A stretch of 64,000 nt of DNA from Parendozoicomonas callyspongiae. Lineage in GTDB: Bacteria; Pseudomonadota; Gammaproteobacteria; Pseudomonadales; Endozoicomonadaceae. The number at the start of each line of letters is the position of its first letter. Position 1 is the stretch's first letter. Shown one piece after another: positions 37,918 through 46,786 of the stretch. The notes below the pieces were generated by a model. The model did no database searches and was not told where the DNA came from. It was given only the letters and a program-made list of their open reading frames with translations. The DNA lies in NCBI RefSeq assembly GCF_023502345.1, contig NZ_JAMFLX010000007.1, positions 123,266 to 187,265 on the forward strand. Direction: 5' to 3'. A program made the translations under genes and the position numbers.

Positions 37918-38193
37918 TTACTGGTTCACAGCGTCTTTCAAAGCCTTACCAGGCTTGAATGCAACAGTATTACTGGCGGGGATTTCGATTTCTTCACCGG
38001 TCTGGGGGTTTTTACCTTTGCGGGCACCTCTGGCTCTTTGAGCGAAAGAACCAAACCCGATAAGACTTATGGTTTCCTGACGCTCAAGTGCCTTGGAAAT
38101 TTGCTCCAGAATGGCGTTTAAAGCTTCACCGGCTTTATCCTTGCTGAGATCGGCCTGGTCTGCAATTGCAGTGATGAGTTCTGGCTTGCGCAT
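37918..38193 (-). CDS. hup: DNA-binding protein HU
   Basis: A 91-residue HU/IHF-family protein, beginning MRKPELITAIADQADLSKDKA and carrying the arm sequence GFGSFAQRARGARKGKNPQTGEEI typical of HU rather than IHF. It acts as a homodimer or heterodimer that bends DNA without strong specificity. It is a single gene in the position where Pseudomonas also has an HU gene between recG and ubiC. Confidence 0.92.
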   Translation of the reverse strand: MRKPELITAIADQADLSKDKAGEALNAILEQISKALERQETISLIGFGSFAQRARGARKGKNPQTGEEIEIPASNTVAFKPGKALKDAVNQ

Positions 38194-38686
38194 GACTCCC
38201 TCTCGAATCCATTTTTACTGTTTATTATTTTTATTGATTTCCCAGTAGTGGCCCATCCAAGGCCCTGGACTACCGAAAACATGCTGCACATAAAAGCACC
38301 AGCACGGCCGTCAACATTAAAACAGCCTCAGCAACAGGGCAACACCAAATATCGGATAAATTAGCTTCAGAGCTTCCAAAAGAAGCAAACTTTCTTATAA
38401 ACCAGAGAGATAGACTCCCTCACTAAGGACGTTTATAGCATCATTTTTATCAATCTTTTCTATTCTTCTGACCTGAAAGTATTTCCGAAGCGGCATTTCG
38501 GTCTTTATTCATGATCTTGACAGGGACATTGCAGGGATAAGCTTGCATCAGTAGGTGTTATCACGCATGCTGCGATAAAACGCAGCCCGGATTGGATGCG
38601 CGGGAGAATTCAAACAGCCATGAGCAGGAAAAACCTTTTTCTCTTTCGCAAGGGTGAAAAAGGTTTTTCCATGGTAAAAGTAATTT
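38194..38686. other. HU-ubiC divergent intergenic region with a strong hairpin
   Basis: This 493-base gap has no convincing gene. Near its right end, GGAAAAACCTTTTTC (38627-38641) and its exact complement (38656-38670) form a 15-base-pair hairpin with a 14-base loop, only 17 bases before the ubiC start codon, so it would lie in the ubiC leader or core promoter. Promoters for HU (left) and ubiC (right) must also be here. Confidence 0.5.
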
Positions 38687-39220
38687 ATGCAGTCTTGCCC
38701 AGTCAGTACTCTGGACCAATATATTTTTTTAGAGCAGAAGTGGTACAGCCTTAACACTCTGCCATGGGATATTCCCGCCAACTTAAAACACTGGTTGCTG
38801 GATACCGGGTCTCTGACCCAGCGCTTGAAAGATACTTTCTCCGGTTCATTTGAGGTGCAGGTTCTTCATCACGACTGGGGGCGGCCAACAACCAGTGAAC
38901 AGCGTTTTCTTTCCATGCAGGAACGGGAAGCTGCCAGCATTCGTGAAGTTGTCCTGGTTTGTAACAACGCCCCACGAGTCTTTGCCCGCAGTATTCTTCC
39001 TGCAACCAGCCTCGAAGGGCGTAATCGACAGCTACTTAAGCTGAACAATCGCCCTCTTGGTGCTTTTTTATTTGCACAGCCCGATTTGGAAAGAGGGCCT
39101 ATTGAGTTAACTCGTGTTTATGACCAGATGCAGAACCCTGTGTGGGGAAGAAGATCGTGCTTCTTTTTGGGTCATAAGCCTTTGGCCGTGTGCGAGTATT
39201 TTTTGCCAGGAATGGGATAA
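38687..39220 (+). CDS. ubiC: Chorismate pyruvate-lyase
   Basis: A 177-residue enzyme that converts chorismate to 4-hydroxybenzoate and pyruvate, the entry step of ubiquinone synthesis. Visible are SLTQRLKDTF, the REVVLVCNNAPRVFARSILP stretch with the active-site arginine, NRPLGAFLF, and the catalytic glutamate in CEYFLPG near the end. Sequence conservation is low, as usual in the family, but the genomic pairing with ubiA, 12 bases downstream, makes the assignment firm. Confidence 0.92.
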   Translation: MQSCPVSTLDQYIFLEQKWYSLNTLPWDIPANLKHWLLDTGSLTQRLKDTFSGSFEVQVLHHDWGRPTTSEQRFLSMQEREAASIREVVLVCNNAPRVFARSILPATSLEGRNRQLLKLNNRPLGAFLFAQPDLERGPIELTRVYDQMQNPVWGRRSCFFLGHKPLAVCEYFLPGMG

Positions 39221-39232
39221 TTTAGAAGAAGT

Positions 39233-40120
39233 ATGAAAGGTATCCTTAACCCTACTCTCTTTAACCAGGACAGGTTGAACAACTATGTCCAGCTGACCAG
39301 GCTGAACAGGCCAATTGGTATCTATCTTCTATTGTGGCCCACACTTTGGGCATTATGGCTGGCTGCAGACGGATGGCCTGAGCCAGAACTGTTCGTCATC
39401 TTCGTTCTTGGCACTGTTCTTATGCGTTCGGCCGGTTGTGTGATCAACGACTTTGCCGACCGCAACTTCGATGCCCATGTAAAAAGAACCAAAGATCGCC
39501 CCATGGCAACAGGAAAGGTTTCTGAAAAGGAAGCTCTGATCCTGTTTGCCATATTAATTCTAGCTTCTTTCCTTTTGGTTCTGATGACAAACCCTCTGAC
39601 AATTGCCTTATCATTTGCTGGTGCATCGCTGGCTGCCACCTACCCATTTATGAAACGCTTTACACACTGGCCTCAAGCCGTTCTGGGTGCAGCTTTTGCC
39701 TGGGGAATCCCTATGGCCTGGGCAGCTCAGACCAATACTGTAGACCCTGTTGTCTGGGCTCTGTTTCTGGCCTTCCTGTTGTGGACAATTGCTTACGATA
39801 CGCAGTACGCCATGGTTGACCGGGATGATGACCTGACTATTGGCATAAAATCTACAGCAATTCTATTTGGGGAAAAAGACAATGTCATTATTGGACTGCT
39901 TCAGGCTCTCACTCTTCTGGCATTGCTGGCAGCAGGGATGATGACCGGCCTTGGCACTGCCTATTATCTTGGTGTGCTTTTTATGTCCGGTTCCTTTATC
40001 TACCAACATACACTGACCAAAGACCGTGATCGCGATGGGTGTTTCAAAGCATTCTTATCCAACCATTGGGCTGGACTGGCAGTTTTGATTGGAATTATTC
40101 TGGATCGCTGTATTCTCTGA
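39233..40120 (+). CDS. ubiA: 4-hydroxybenzoate polyprenyltransferase
   Basis: A 295-residue integral membrane prenyltransferase with about eight or nine hydrophobic segments. The two aspartate-rich motifs are NDFADRNFDAHVKRTKDRP (first, after the CVI segment) and DTQYAMVDRDDD (second), which bind prenyl diphosphate through Mg2+. It attaches the isoprenoid tail to 4-hydroxybenzoate made by UbiC. It is cotranscribed with ubiC, and possibly with the SprT-like gene 30 bases downstream. Confidence 0.95.
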   Translation: MKGILNPTLFNQDRLNNYVQLTRLNRPIGIYLLLWPTLWALWLAADGWPEPELFVIFVLGTVLMRSAGCVINDFADRNFDAHVKRTKDRPMATGKVSEKEALILFAILILASFLLVLMTNPLTIALSFAGASLAATYPFMKRFTHWPQAVLGAAFAWGIPMAWAAQTNTVDPVVWALFLAFLLWTIAYDTQYAMVDRDDDLTIGIKSTAILFGEKDNVIIGLLQALTLLALLAAGMMTGLGTAYYLGVLFMSGSFIYQHTLTKDRDRDGCFKAFLSNHWAGLAVLIGIILDRCIL

Positions 40121-40150
40121 TATTGCCGATCTACAAATCACGCTCAACTA

Positions 40151-40762
40151 ATGAAACACTCCCTGGCTCAGCAACTTTCCCCGTTTGTTTGTCCGGGCAC
40201 AGAGGCTCTCTGTGCCCGCTGGCTAATTGAAGGAAAAATCCAGCTTAAGATATCTGCACCCAGAAAAACCAAACTTGGTGATTTCAGGCCAGCTCACTTA
40301 AACAAACCCCACAGGATAAGTGTTAACAGAGACCTAGAACCTCTACAGTTCCTGATCACGTTAACCCATGAAGTTGCCCATGCAATCAACTGGGACAAAC
40401 ACGGCCGAAAAGTGCAACCTCACGGAAAAGAGTGGAAGCAGATCTATAGTAAGCTGTTAACAAGCATTCTGGACTTGAATGTGCTGAACCAAGAGACAGC
40501 TCAGGTTTTAAAAAGCCACAGTAGTAAACCGAGAGCCAGCAGTGCTACAGATGTTCACCTTCAAGGTCTACTCATTGATGAAGAAGGCACTGTATTAAAT
40601 GACTTGAGTTCGGGCTGTTTCTTCATAATCAATGGCCGGTCTTTTAAAACCATTAGAAAATTACGCAAATACTGGCTGTGTGAAGAACACCCAACAGGGC
40701 GGCATTACCGTGTTTTAGGTACAGTCAAAGTTGATCGGATAGAACATTCAGAGCATATTTAG
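40151..40762 (+). CDS. SprT-like zinc metallopeptidase
   Basis: A 203-residue protein with a SprT-type HExxH motif (LTHEVAHAINW, ~75-85) and an HGKEWKQIY segment downstream that resembles the third-ligand region of SprT/Spartan domains. The C-terminal ~70 residues (GCFFIINGRSFKTIRKLRKYWLCEEHPTGRHYRVLGTVKV) replace the usual four-cysteine zinc ribbon. It is cytoplasmic with no signal peptide. In relatives SprT-like proteases are linked to DNA-protein crosslink repair; that role is not shown for this subgroup. It lies between ubiA and phoB. Confidence 0.75.
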   Translation: MKHSLAQQLSPFVCPGTEALCARWLIEGKIQLKISAPRKTKLGDFRPAHLNKPHRISVNRDLEPLQFLITLTHEVAHAINWDKHGRKVQPHGKEWKQIYSKLLTSILDLNVLNQETAQVLKSHSSKPRASSATDVHLQGLLIDEEGTVLNDLSSGCFFIINGRSFKTIRKLRKYWLCEEHPTGRHYRVLGTVKVDRIEHSEHI

Positions 40763-40779
40763 CAGGGGTGATTTTGTAT

Positions 40780-40797
40780 TTGTCATATTTCTGCAAC
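40780..40797 (+). promoter_or_regulatory. Probable Pho box upstream of phoB
   Basis: TTGTCATATTTCTGCAAC resembles the Pho box (two CTGTCAT-type 7-mers, 4-base A/T spacer): the first 7-mer matches at 6 of 7 positions, the second more loosely. It ends 62 bases before the phoB start, consistent with autoactivation of phoBR. Confidence 0.65.
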
Positions 40798-40859
40798 ATT
40801 CACCCGTTGTAATTCATCAGGTCTAATAGATGACTGCCTCAGGGTGAGTACAACGAACC

Positions 40860-41555
40860 ATGATTGCTTCAACAAACAAAATCCTGATTGTTGATGACGA
40901 AGCACCTATCAGGGATATGATAACGGTGGCTTTGGAAATGGCCGGGTACACCTGTCTTGAGGCAGAAGCTGCCCAGGAAGCCCACGCCATTATCGTCGAC
41001 CAGAAGCCCGATCTTGTTCTGCTGGACTGGATGCTTCCAACTGTCAGCGGCCTGGAGCTTGCCCGACGCCTGAAGCGGGACGAGTTGACGGCAGACATTC
41101 CCATTATTATGCTTACCGCCAAAGGCGAGGAAGATAATAAAATCCAGGGACTGGAAACCGGTGCTGATGATTACATCACCAAACCTTTTTCTCCCCGGGA
41201 ACTTGTTGCCCGTCTGAAAGCCGTTCTTCGCAGAGCCGGTGCAGCCAACCAAAGTGATCCCATTGAAGTCCAGGGTGTGACCCTTGACCCCGCCAGTCAT
41301 CGAGTATCTATTGACGGTGCACCCAAAGAAATGGGGCCGACCGAATATCGCCTTCTCCAGTTTTTTATGACACACCAGGAGCGAGCCTACACGCGAAGCC
41401 AGCTTCTGGATCATGTCTGGGGAGGAAATGTTTACGTTGAAGAACGTACAGTTGATGTCCATATACGCCGATTGCGTAAGGCATTGGGCAACAGTCACGA
41501 AAAACTCGTCCAAACCGTCAGGGGAACCGGCTACCGCTTTTCCACAAAGGCATGA
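40860..41555 (+). CDS. phoB: Phosphate response regulator PhoB
   Basis: A 231-residue OmpR-family response regulator. The receiver domain (1-125) has the acidic pair [10 protein letters not shown], the phosphoacceptor aspartate in LVLLDWMLP, and the K in [12 protein letters not shown]. The C-terminal winged helix carries [14 protein letters not shown] and [15 protein letters not shown], characteristic of PhoB. It activates the phosphate starvation regulon. phoR follows after 82 bases. Confidence 0.95.
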   Translation: MIASTNKILIVDDEAPIRDMITVALEMAGYTCLEAEAAQEAHAIIVDQKPDLVLLDWMLPTVSGLELARRLKRDELTADIPIIMLTAKGEEDNKIQGLETGADDYITKPFSPRELVARLKAVLRRAGAANQSDPIEVQGVTLDPASHRVSIDGAPKEMGPTEYRLLQFFMTHQERAYTRSQLLDHVWGGNVYVEERTVDVHIRRLRKALGNSHEKLVQTVRGTGYRFSTKA

Positions 41556-41637
41556 CAAGTAGTACGGCAACAGGTAGCATTCATCCTGTACAAGGATAGA
41601 TCTTGTTGCCATTTTTCATGAATGACCGGAAAACACC

Positions 41638-42966
41638 GTGAACCATAACTGGCAATCGTCTGTGCTTAAGCGCCTGGCAGCCGTTCTGGGGCTTAGCTTT
41701 GCCTTTGGCATAATCTTTGATCAGGTCACAATTTTTCTACTTCTGGCCTGTGCTTTTTACCTTGCCTGGACACTCCGGCAACTCTTTATGCTGGGCAGCT
41801 GGCTGGAGAACAGCTCATCTCTCTCTGATCCCCAGGAACCACCTACCAGTCGTGGATCCTGGGGAGATATCTTCGACAGTATTTACCGCCTGATGCGTAA
41901 GCAGGAAAAGCTGCGTGACAGGCTTCAGGCTGTTATCGACCGTATTCAGCAATCAACATCAGCCCTTCAGGATGCTGTGGTGATGACCAACCGCCACAGT
42001 TTGATTGAGTGGTGGAATCCGGCTGCAGAACATATTCTCGGCCTGCGCTCTCCTGATGATCATGGACAGCTTATTACCAATCTGATTCGCCACCCCCGTT
42101 TCGTCTCTTATTTCGAACAGAAGTCTTATCAGGACCCGCTTGATATGCCTTCACCCGTTTCTGAACAGAGAACTCTTCTTTGCTCAATCACTCTGTATGG
42201 TCCTGATAACCGATTAATCCTGTTTAGAGACAACACCCGCATTCATCATCTCGAACAAATGAGCAAGGATTTTGTAGCCAATGTTTCTCATGAACTGCGT
42301 ACTCCTTTAACCGTTATTACCGGCTACCTCGAAACACTGGCGCATTCTGTAGAAATAATGCCACAGCCACCTGTGCCTGTTTTGCCCAAAGCGGTCGGAC
42401 AAATGCAATCCCAATCTCACAGGATGTCTAATATCATTGATGATTTACTCACTCTTTCAAAACTGGAAACAGCGGATAGTCAGCAGGATATCCAGCCAGT
42501 GTCATTACCGCTCTTAATCAACACAATTGTTGAAGACGCAAAATCCCTCAGCGGCAATAAAAACCATAAAATTATTTTCAACTGTGCTCATGAGGATCAG
42601 ATTCTCGGAAATAAGAAAGAACTGCGCAGTGCCATCTCCAACCTTATTTTCAATGCCGTGAAATACACACCGGAAGGTGGAAATATTTCCATACGCTGGA
42701 CTGTTAGTCTCAATACTGGTTATTTGACTGTTAAAGACGACGGTATTGGTATTGACCCACAACACATCCCACGCCTGACAGAACGCTTCTATAGGGTTGA
42801 TAAAAGCAGACATGCCTCAACAGGAGGCACAGGCCTTGGCCTTGCCATAGTTAAACATGTACTGCTAAGGCATGATGCAACTCTGCTAATCAAGAGTCGT
42901 CCTGGTAGAGGGAGCAGCTTCACCTGTCAGTTTCCTCATAGCCGACTGGTTAAAAAAGCTGCTTAA
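41638..42966 (+). CDS. phoR: Phosphate regulon sensor histidine kinase PhoR
   Basis: A 442-residue membrane kinase. Two N-terminal hydrophobic segments with almost no periplasmic loop (~10-50) are typical of PhoR, which senses phosphate through the Pst system and PhoU. A PAS domain (~100-200) is followed by the HisKA box VSHELRTPLTVITGYLETL and the ATPase motifs NLIFNAVKYTPEGG, DDGIGID and TGLGLAIVKH. The start is GTG at 41638. No phoU or pst gene is in the window. Confidence 0.94.
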   Translation: MNHNWQSSVLKRLAAVLGLSFAFGIIFDQVTIFLLLACAFYLAWTLRQLFMLGSWLENSSSLSDPQEPPTSRGSWGDIFDSIYRLMRKQEKLRDRLQAVIDRIQQSTSALQDAVVMTNRHSLIEWWNPAAEHILGLRSPDDHGQLITNLIRHPRFVSYFEQKSYQDPLDMPSPVSEQRTLLCSITLYGPDNRLILFRDNTRIHHLEQMSKDFVANVSHELRTPLTVITGYLETLAHSVEIMPQPPVPVLPKAVGQMQSQSHRMSNIIDDLLTLSKLETADSQQDIQPVSLPLLINTIVEDAKSLSGNKNHKIIFNCAHEDQILGNKKELRSAISNLIFNAVKYTPEGGNISIRWTVSLNTGYLTVKDDGIGIDPQHIPRLTERFYRVDKSRHASTGGTGLGLAIVKHVLLRHDATLLIKSRPGRGSSFTCQFPHSRLVKKAA

Positions 42967-42969
42967 CAC

Positions 42970-43112
42970 CCGAACCGTTACTATTGCATGGTTATGGACG
43001 TGGATTTTCTCCCAAGGAGCTGCACAGAACGCGGTTAACCAACGTGACCATATCTGGAGCACATCACAAAAGGGAAAAACGCCATAAAGAATATGCAAAT
43101 GTAACGGTTCGG
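42970..43112. repeat. Decayed third copy of the palindromic repeat family
   Basis: The ends CCGAACCGTTACTATTGCAT (42970) and ATGCAAATGTAACGGTTCGG (to 43112) are inverted repeats with 18 of 20 positions matching. Inside, the blocks TTATGGACGTGGATTTTC, ACGTGACCA and AAGGGAAAAACGCC correspond in order to blocks of the copies at 2278 and 31819. It fills the gap between convergent phoR and the second H-NS gene. Confidence 0.65.
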
Positions 43113-43120
43113 AGGTTTAA

Positions 43121-43540
43121 TTATCTTTCTTCGATAATGCAGTCGGAGCGTTCCTTGCCAGTCCTTTGCAGGTATTCCTGAAAAACCTTTGGGGCACGCC
43201 CGGTCAATGACCCTTCCCACTGATGGTTGCTGCCACTTTTATCCTGAAACTCGAATAGATAGCGTTTGATATTACGCTTTTTCTTCTCCCCAACAGCAGT
43301 ACTGCCAAAGTCCTCAATTGAAATTCCTTTCTCATCCATCATTTTTTTGATGACTTCAATACTGTTCTGCTTGGCTTTTATTTTTTCTTGCTGCTCCTCA
43401 ACTGCGGCTTTTTTTTCTTCGAGAACATCCTGAAGCCTCGTTACAATACGCTCAAGGTCTTCAACATGAACATCACGAAATAAACCACGCATACGTGTTT
43501 TACTACTAAGCCGATGCATCACTTCATCAAATATATTCAT
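43121..43540 (-). CDS. H-NS-family nucleoid-associated protein (paralogue 2)
   Basis: A 139-residue paralogue of the protein at 402-827. The first 34 residues are nearly the same (NIFDEVMHRLSSKTR), the central coiled coil has diverged, and the DNA-binding loop reads SLTGRAPKVFQEYL. Differences are concentrated in the linker, as expected for duplicated silencers that can still form mixed oligomers. ATG 43540 has GAGGG 9 bases upstream. It is transcribed alone, convergent with phoR, and a 217-base AT-rich gap precedes it. Confidence 0.88.
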   Translation of the reverse strand: MNIFDEVMHRLSSKTRMRGLFRDVHVEDLERIVTRLQDVLEEKKAAVEEQQEKIKAKQNSIEVIKKMMDEKGISIEDFGSTAVGEKKKRNIKRYLFEFQDKSGSNHQWEGSLTGRAPKVFQEYLQRTGKERSDCIIEER

Positions 43541-43757
43541 ATATTAAACCCTCGCATTCATACAACAGGCGCAAAAAAAATAGGTAATACTTTCTGACCT
43601 GACAACTTGAAAAGATGCTTTTATTTCAACTTTTATCCGCAGGCTCTGATAAATGATCAAATTTTGCCTGCAGCTTCTATTTTGTAACCCGGTAATACTT
43701 TAGACGAAGAAAGTGCACTGGAACGTGCGCTTTGTAAAAATTCGACCTGAAACCAGG

Positions 43758-45311
43758 TTATGTCATTCCTATCATTGCTCCGGTCTTTTTCTGTGATTCT
43801 GTGTGTTTGGGGCAAGAAATAGTCTTCTTGATTTCCTCACCATCAACACTTTCAAGCCTTACATCAAACTTCCAGAGCCTGTGAATATGTTTCACAATTT
43901 CTGCAGCTGATTCACTCAGTGGTCGTGTCTGATGCATGTAATGACGCAAGGTCAGAGATCGATCTCCCTTCACATTCACATTATAAATCTGAATATTGGG
44001 TTCTCTATTCCCCAGATTGTATTGTGCTGCAAGTGCCTCTCTCACCTGCCTGTAACCAATATCATCATGAATGGCATCAACCTCCAGGTAAGCTTTTTTC
44101 TCATCATCAACAATGCTGAACAACCTCAACTCCCGCATAACATGAGGAGATAAGTACTGCAGAATAAAGCTTTCATCCTTGAAGTTCTTCATCGCGAAAT
44201 GAACCGCATCCAGCCAGTCAGTATCCACCAGCTCAGGAAACCAGCGGCGATCTTCTTCGGTAGGTTCTTCGCAAATTCGCTTGATATCCATAAACATCCG
44301 GAAACCCAATGTATATGGATTGATACCTGAGTAACGGGGATCATCAAAGTCCAGTTGGAAAATCACACTGGTATGAGAGTGCAGAAACTCCAGCATATAC
44401 CCTTCATCAATTAATCCCTCATCATAGAGGTGGTGCATCAAGGTGTAGTGCCAGAATGTGGCCCACCCTTCATTCATAACCTGGGTCTGACGCTGTGGAT
44501 AAAAATACTGGGCGACTTTCCTGACTATACGAACCAGTTCCCGCTGCCAGGTCTCTAATAAAGGAGCATTTTTTTCGATGAAATAGAGAATGTTCTCTTC
44601 AGGATCCTTAGGGAACCTCTCGTTGGTTTTTTCCTGAGCCCTCTCCTGCTGTGGAATCGTACTCCAGATATCATTCAACGTACGCTGAATATATTCTTCA
44701 CGCTCTTTCTGGCGTTCCCTCTCTTCACCAGCAGACAGCGGACGTGGACGCTTATAGCGATTCACGCCCTGATTCATCAAGGCATGGCAGGCATCGAGAA
44801 CCTCTTCCACAGCTTCAACACCATGCTTCTCTTCACAATCGGCAATATATTTCTTGGCAAACATCAGATAATCAATGATCGACTCGGCATCAGTCCAGGT
44901 ACGGAACAGATAATTGCCTTTGAAGAATGAGTTATGCCCATAGCTGGCATGAGCCAGCACCAGAATCTGCATGGGCATAGTGTTTTCTTCCATCAGGTAA
45001 GCAATACAAGGGTTGGAATTAATCACGATTTCATAGGCCAGCCCCATCTGACCGCTTTGATATCTCTGCTGATTACTCAGGAAGTGTTTACCAAATGACC
45101 AGTGGTTATACATCAGAGGCATGCCAATCGATGCGTAGGCATCCAGCATCTGCTCTGAGCTGATCACTTCAATCTGGTTAGGGTAAGTATCCAGCCTGTA
45201 TTTATTGGCAATGCGCGCGAGTTCATGGTCGTAGGCATTGATAAGGTCAAACGTCCATTCCGAACTGGTTGTCAACGGCTCTTTTTTATTGGTCTTGTTA
45301 TCGTCTGACAT
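43758..45311 (-). CDS. ycgB: SpoVR family protein (YcgB)
   Basis: A 517-residue protein of the SpoVR family, soluble, with the conserved W-rich core (ATFWHYTLMHHLYDEG, NPYTLGFRMFMDIKRI) and HSHTSVIFQLDFDDPRYSG. The biochemical role is not established; in many bacteria it is coexpressed with PrkA and YeaH in stationary phase or nitrogen starvation. Its ATG shares one base with the yeaH stop, so translation is coupled. It is the last gene of the three-gene unit. Confidence 0.92.
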   Translation of the reverse strand: MSDDNKTNKKEPLTTSSEWTFDLINAYDHELARIANKYRLDTYPNQIEVISSEQMLDAYASIGMPLMYNHWSFGKHFLSNQQRYQSGQMGLAYEIVINSNPCIAYLMEENTMPMQILVLAHASYGHNSFFKGNYLFRTWTDAESIIDYLMFAKKYIADCEEKHGVEAVEEVLDACHALMNQGVNRYKRPRPLSAGEERERQKEREEYIQRTLNDIWSTIPQQERAQEKTNERFPKDPEENILYFIEKNAPLLETWQRELVRIVRKVAQYFYPQRQTQVMNEGWATFWHYTLMHHLYDEGLIDEGYMLEFLHSHTSVIFQLDFDDPRYSGINPYTLGFRMFMDIKRICEEPTEEDRRWFPELVDTDWLDAVHFAMKNFKDESFILQYLSPHVMRELRLFSIVDDEKKAYLEVDAIHDDIGYRQVREALAAQYNLGNREPNIQIYNVNVKGDRSLTLRHYMHQTRPLSESAAEIVKHIHRLWKFDVRLESVDGEEIKKTISCPKHTESQKKTGAMIGMT

Positions 45312-46585
45312 TAGGCTTCCTTTTTCTCGAACAGACGCCGAAATACCGGGTAAATATCTGCAGCGGTTTTTATCTGCTGCATGGCAAAGGAATCAGGGAA
45401 TTTGTCCTGAATGCCTTCATACTCCCGCCACAGGTTCTGATGCTGCCGGTCTGTAATCTCCACATAGGAAAAATACTGAACCAAAGGCATGAGATCATTG
45501 ATCAAAATCTTGCTGCAGACTGAAGAGTCCCCTTCCCAGTTATCACCATCCGATGCCTGGGCAACATAGATATTCCAATCGTTGGGGGAATATCCTTTAA
45601 CGATCGTATCCCGTGTCATCTCAAGAGCACTGGAGACGATTGTTCCACCGGTTTCCCGCGAGTAGAAAAAGTCCTCTTCATTCACGACCTTGGCAGCCGT
45701 GTGATGACGGATAAACACCACTTCAATCTGTTTGTAATTTTTCTGCAGGAACAGATAAAGCAGGATAAAGAACCGCTTAGCCATATCCTTGATTTCCTGA
45801 GTCATGGAGCCGGAGACATCCATCACACAGAACATCACGGCCTTATTGGAAGGCCGGGGAACCTTAACGAAATTGTTGTAACGCAGATCGATATCATCAA
45901 TAAATGGCAGCTTTTTCATTTTGCCATTCAATTCCTTGATGCGATCTCTTAAAAACTGCGCCCGCTCTTCATCGTATGCTCCAGGTTGTACCTCCATCTC
46001 CCGAAGCTCTCGCTTCAGTTGACGAATATCCCGACGCGTACCACCACCGAGAGCAATTCTGCGGGCATGGGCACTACGCAATGAGCGGACGATATTTAAT
46101 CTGTCAGGTGGCCCATCAGTGGTAAAACCGGCCTGATGGGTTTGAAACTCTACAGTCTCATGCAGGGCTTTCTCTTTCATGTTCGGCAACTCAAGGTCAT
46201 CGAACATAAACTCCAGAAACTCATCGTGATTAATATTGAAGGTGAAGTCATCCATACCTTCACCCTGATCACTGGCCTGGCCATTACCGCCACCACTGCC
46301 CTGCCCACCGGGAGGTCGCTTGATGCGATCACCAGTAATAAATTCTTTATTGCCAGGGTGAACCTGCCTGTTCATCCCACCCTGCCCGTGGTTGAAAGTC
46401 GGCTCAGAAAGGTCGCGGCGGGGAATGGTAATGCTACTGCCACTTTCGACATCGGTAATACTGCGTTTATTCACCGCTTCGGAAACAGCCTTTTTAATAT
46501 GCTTCCGATACCGGTTCATAAAACGCTGACGGTTGACGGTACTTTTGTTTTTACCGTTTAGCCGTCTGTCGATAACAATACTCAT
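45311..46585 (-). CDS. yeaH: YeaH family protein (DUF444, von Willebrand-like)
   Basis: A 424-residue protein, length as in E. coli YeaH. It starts [20 protein letters not shown], has a Gly-rich linker (~92-110) and a C-terminal vWA-type domain with the MIDAS-like motif CVMDVSGSM. The frame extends to 46654, but ATG 46585 is preceded by GGGAG at good spacing. The partner kinase PrkA is encoded upstream and SpoVR downstream, overlapping by one base. Its function is unknown beyond an association with the stress-related PrkA system. Confidence 0.92.
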   Translation of the reverse strand: MSIVIDRRLNGKNKSTVNRQRFMNRYRKHIKKAVSEAVNKRSITDVESGSSITIPRRDLSEPTFNHGQGGMNRQVHPGNKEFITGDRIKRPPGGQGSGGGNGQASDQGEGMDDFTFNINHDEFLEFMFDDLELPNMKEKALHETVEFQTHQAGFTTDGPPDRLNIVRSLRSAHARRIALGGGTRRDIRQLKRELREMEVQPGAYDEERAQFLRDRIKELNGKMKKLPFIDDIDLRYNNFVKVPRPSNKAVMFCVMDVSGSMTQEIKDMAKRFFILLYLFLQKNYKQIEVVFIRHHTAAKVVNEEDFFYSRETGGTIVSSALEMTRDTIVKGYSPNDWNIYVAQASDGDNWEGDSSVCSKILINDLMPLVQYFSYVEITDRQHQNLWREYEGIQDKFPDSFAMQQIKTAADIYPVFRRLFEKKEA

Positions 46586-46614
46586 ACACACTCCCTGTGT
46601 TGCAATGAAGCGCC

Positions 46615-46673
46615 CGAGGCGAAGTGCAGTACCATCCTTGGTGCTGCAGCTCACATCCTTGGTGATCGCCTCG
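46615..46673 (-). promoter_or_regulatory. Nested hairpin in the yeaH leader
   Basis: CGAGGCGA and TCGCCTCG form an outer stem; inside, GCAGTACCA pairs with TGGTGCTGC. The motif CATCCTTGGTG occurs twice within it. The structure ends ~30 bases before the yeaH start on the transcribed strand, so it could control yeaH translation or stability. Confidence 0.5.
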
Positions 46674-46719
46674 CCTCTTGCGCCTACTACCTCGTACTAC
46701 ATCTACACTTTTAACTATA

Positions 46720-46763
46720 GAAGTATCTTTTTCATCACCTTAAGGTGATGAAAAAGATACTTC
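46720..46763. repeat. 44-bp perfect palindrome in the prkA-yeaH spacer
   Basis: Two exact 22-base arms meet without a loop (the centre is CACCTTAAGGTG). It lies 23 bases after the prkA stop and ~135 bases before yeaH. The T-tract lies on the 5' side and the A-tract on the 3' side of the stem in both orientations, the reverse of a terminator, which suggests an RNA-processing or stabilising hairpin, or a cruciform/protein site. Confidence 0.8.
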
Positions 46764-46786
46764 GCTCATGGCTGCTTCAGTATAAA

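Noticed and set aside
40869..41612. 247-codon minus-strand frame opposite phoB
   Set aside because: Shadow of the response regulator; no independent signal for translation.
46720..46763. Intrinsic terminator between prkA and yeaH
   Set aside because: The stem is strong, but the T-tract precedes and the A-tract follows it on both strands, opposite to a terminator, and the three genes are a known operon.
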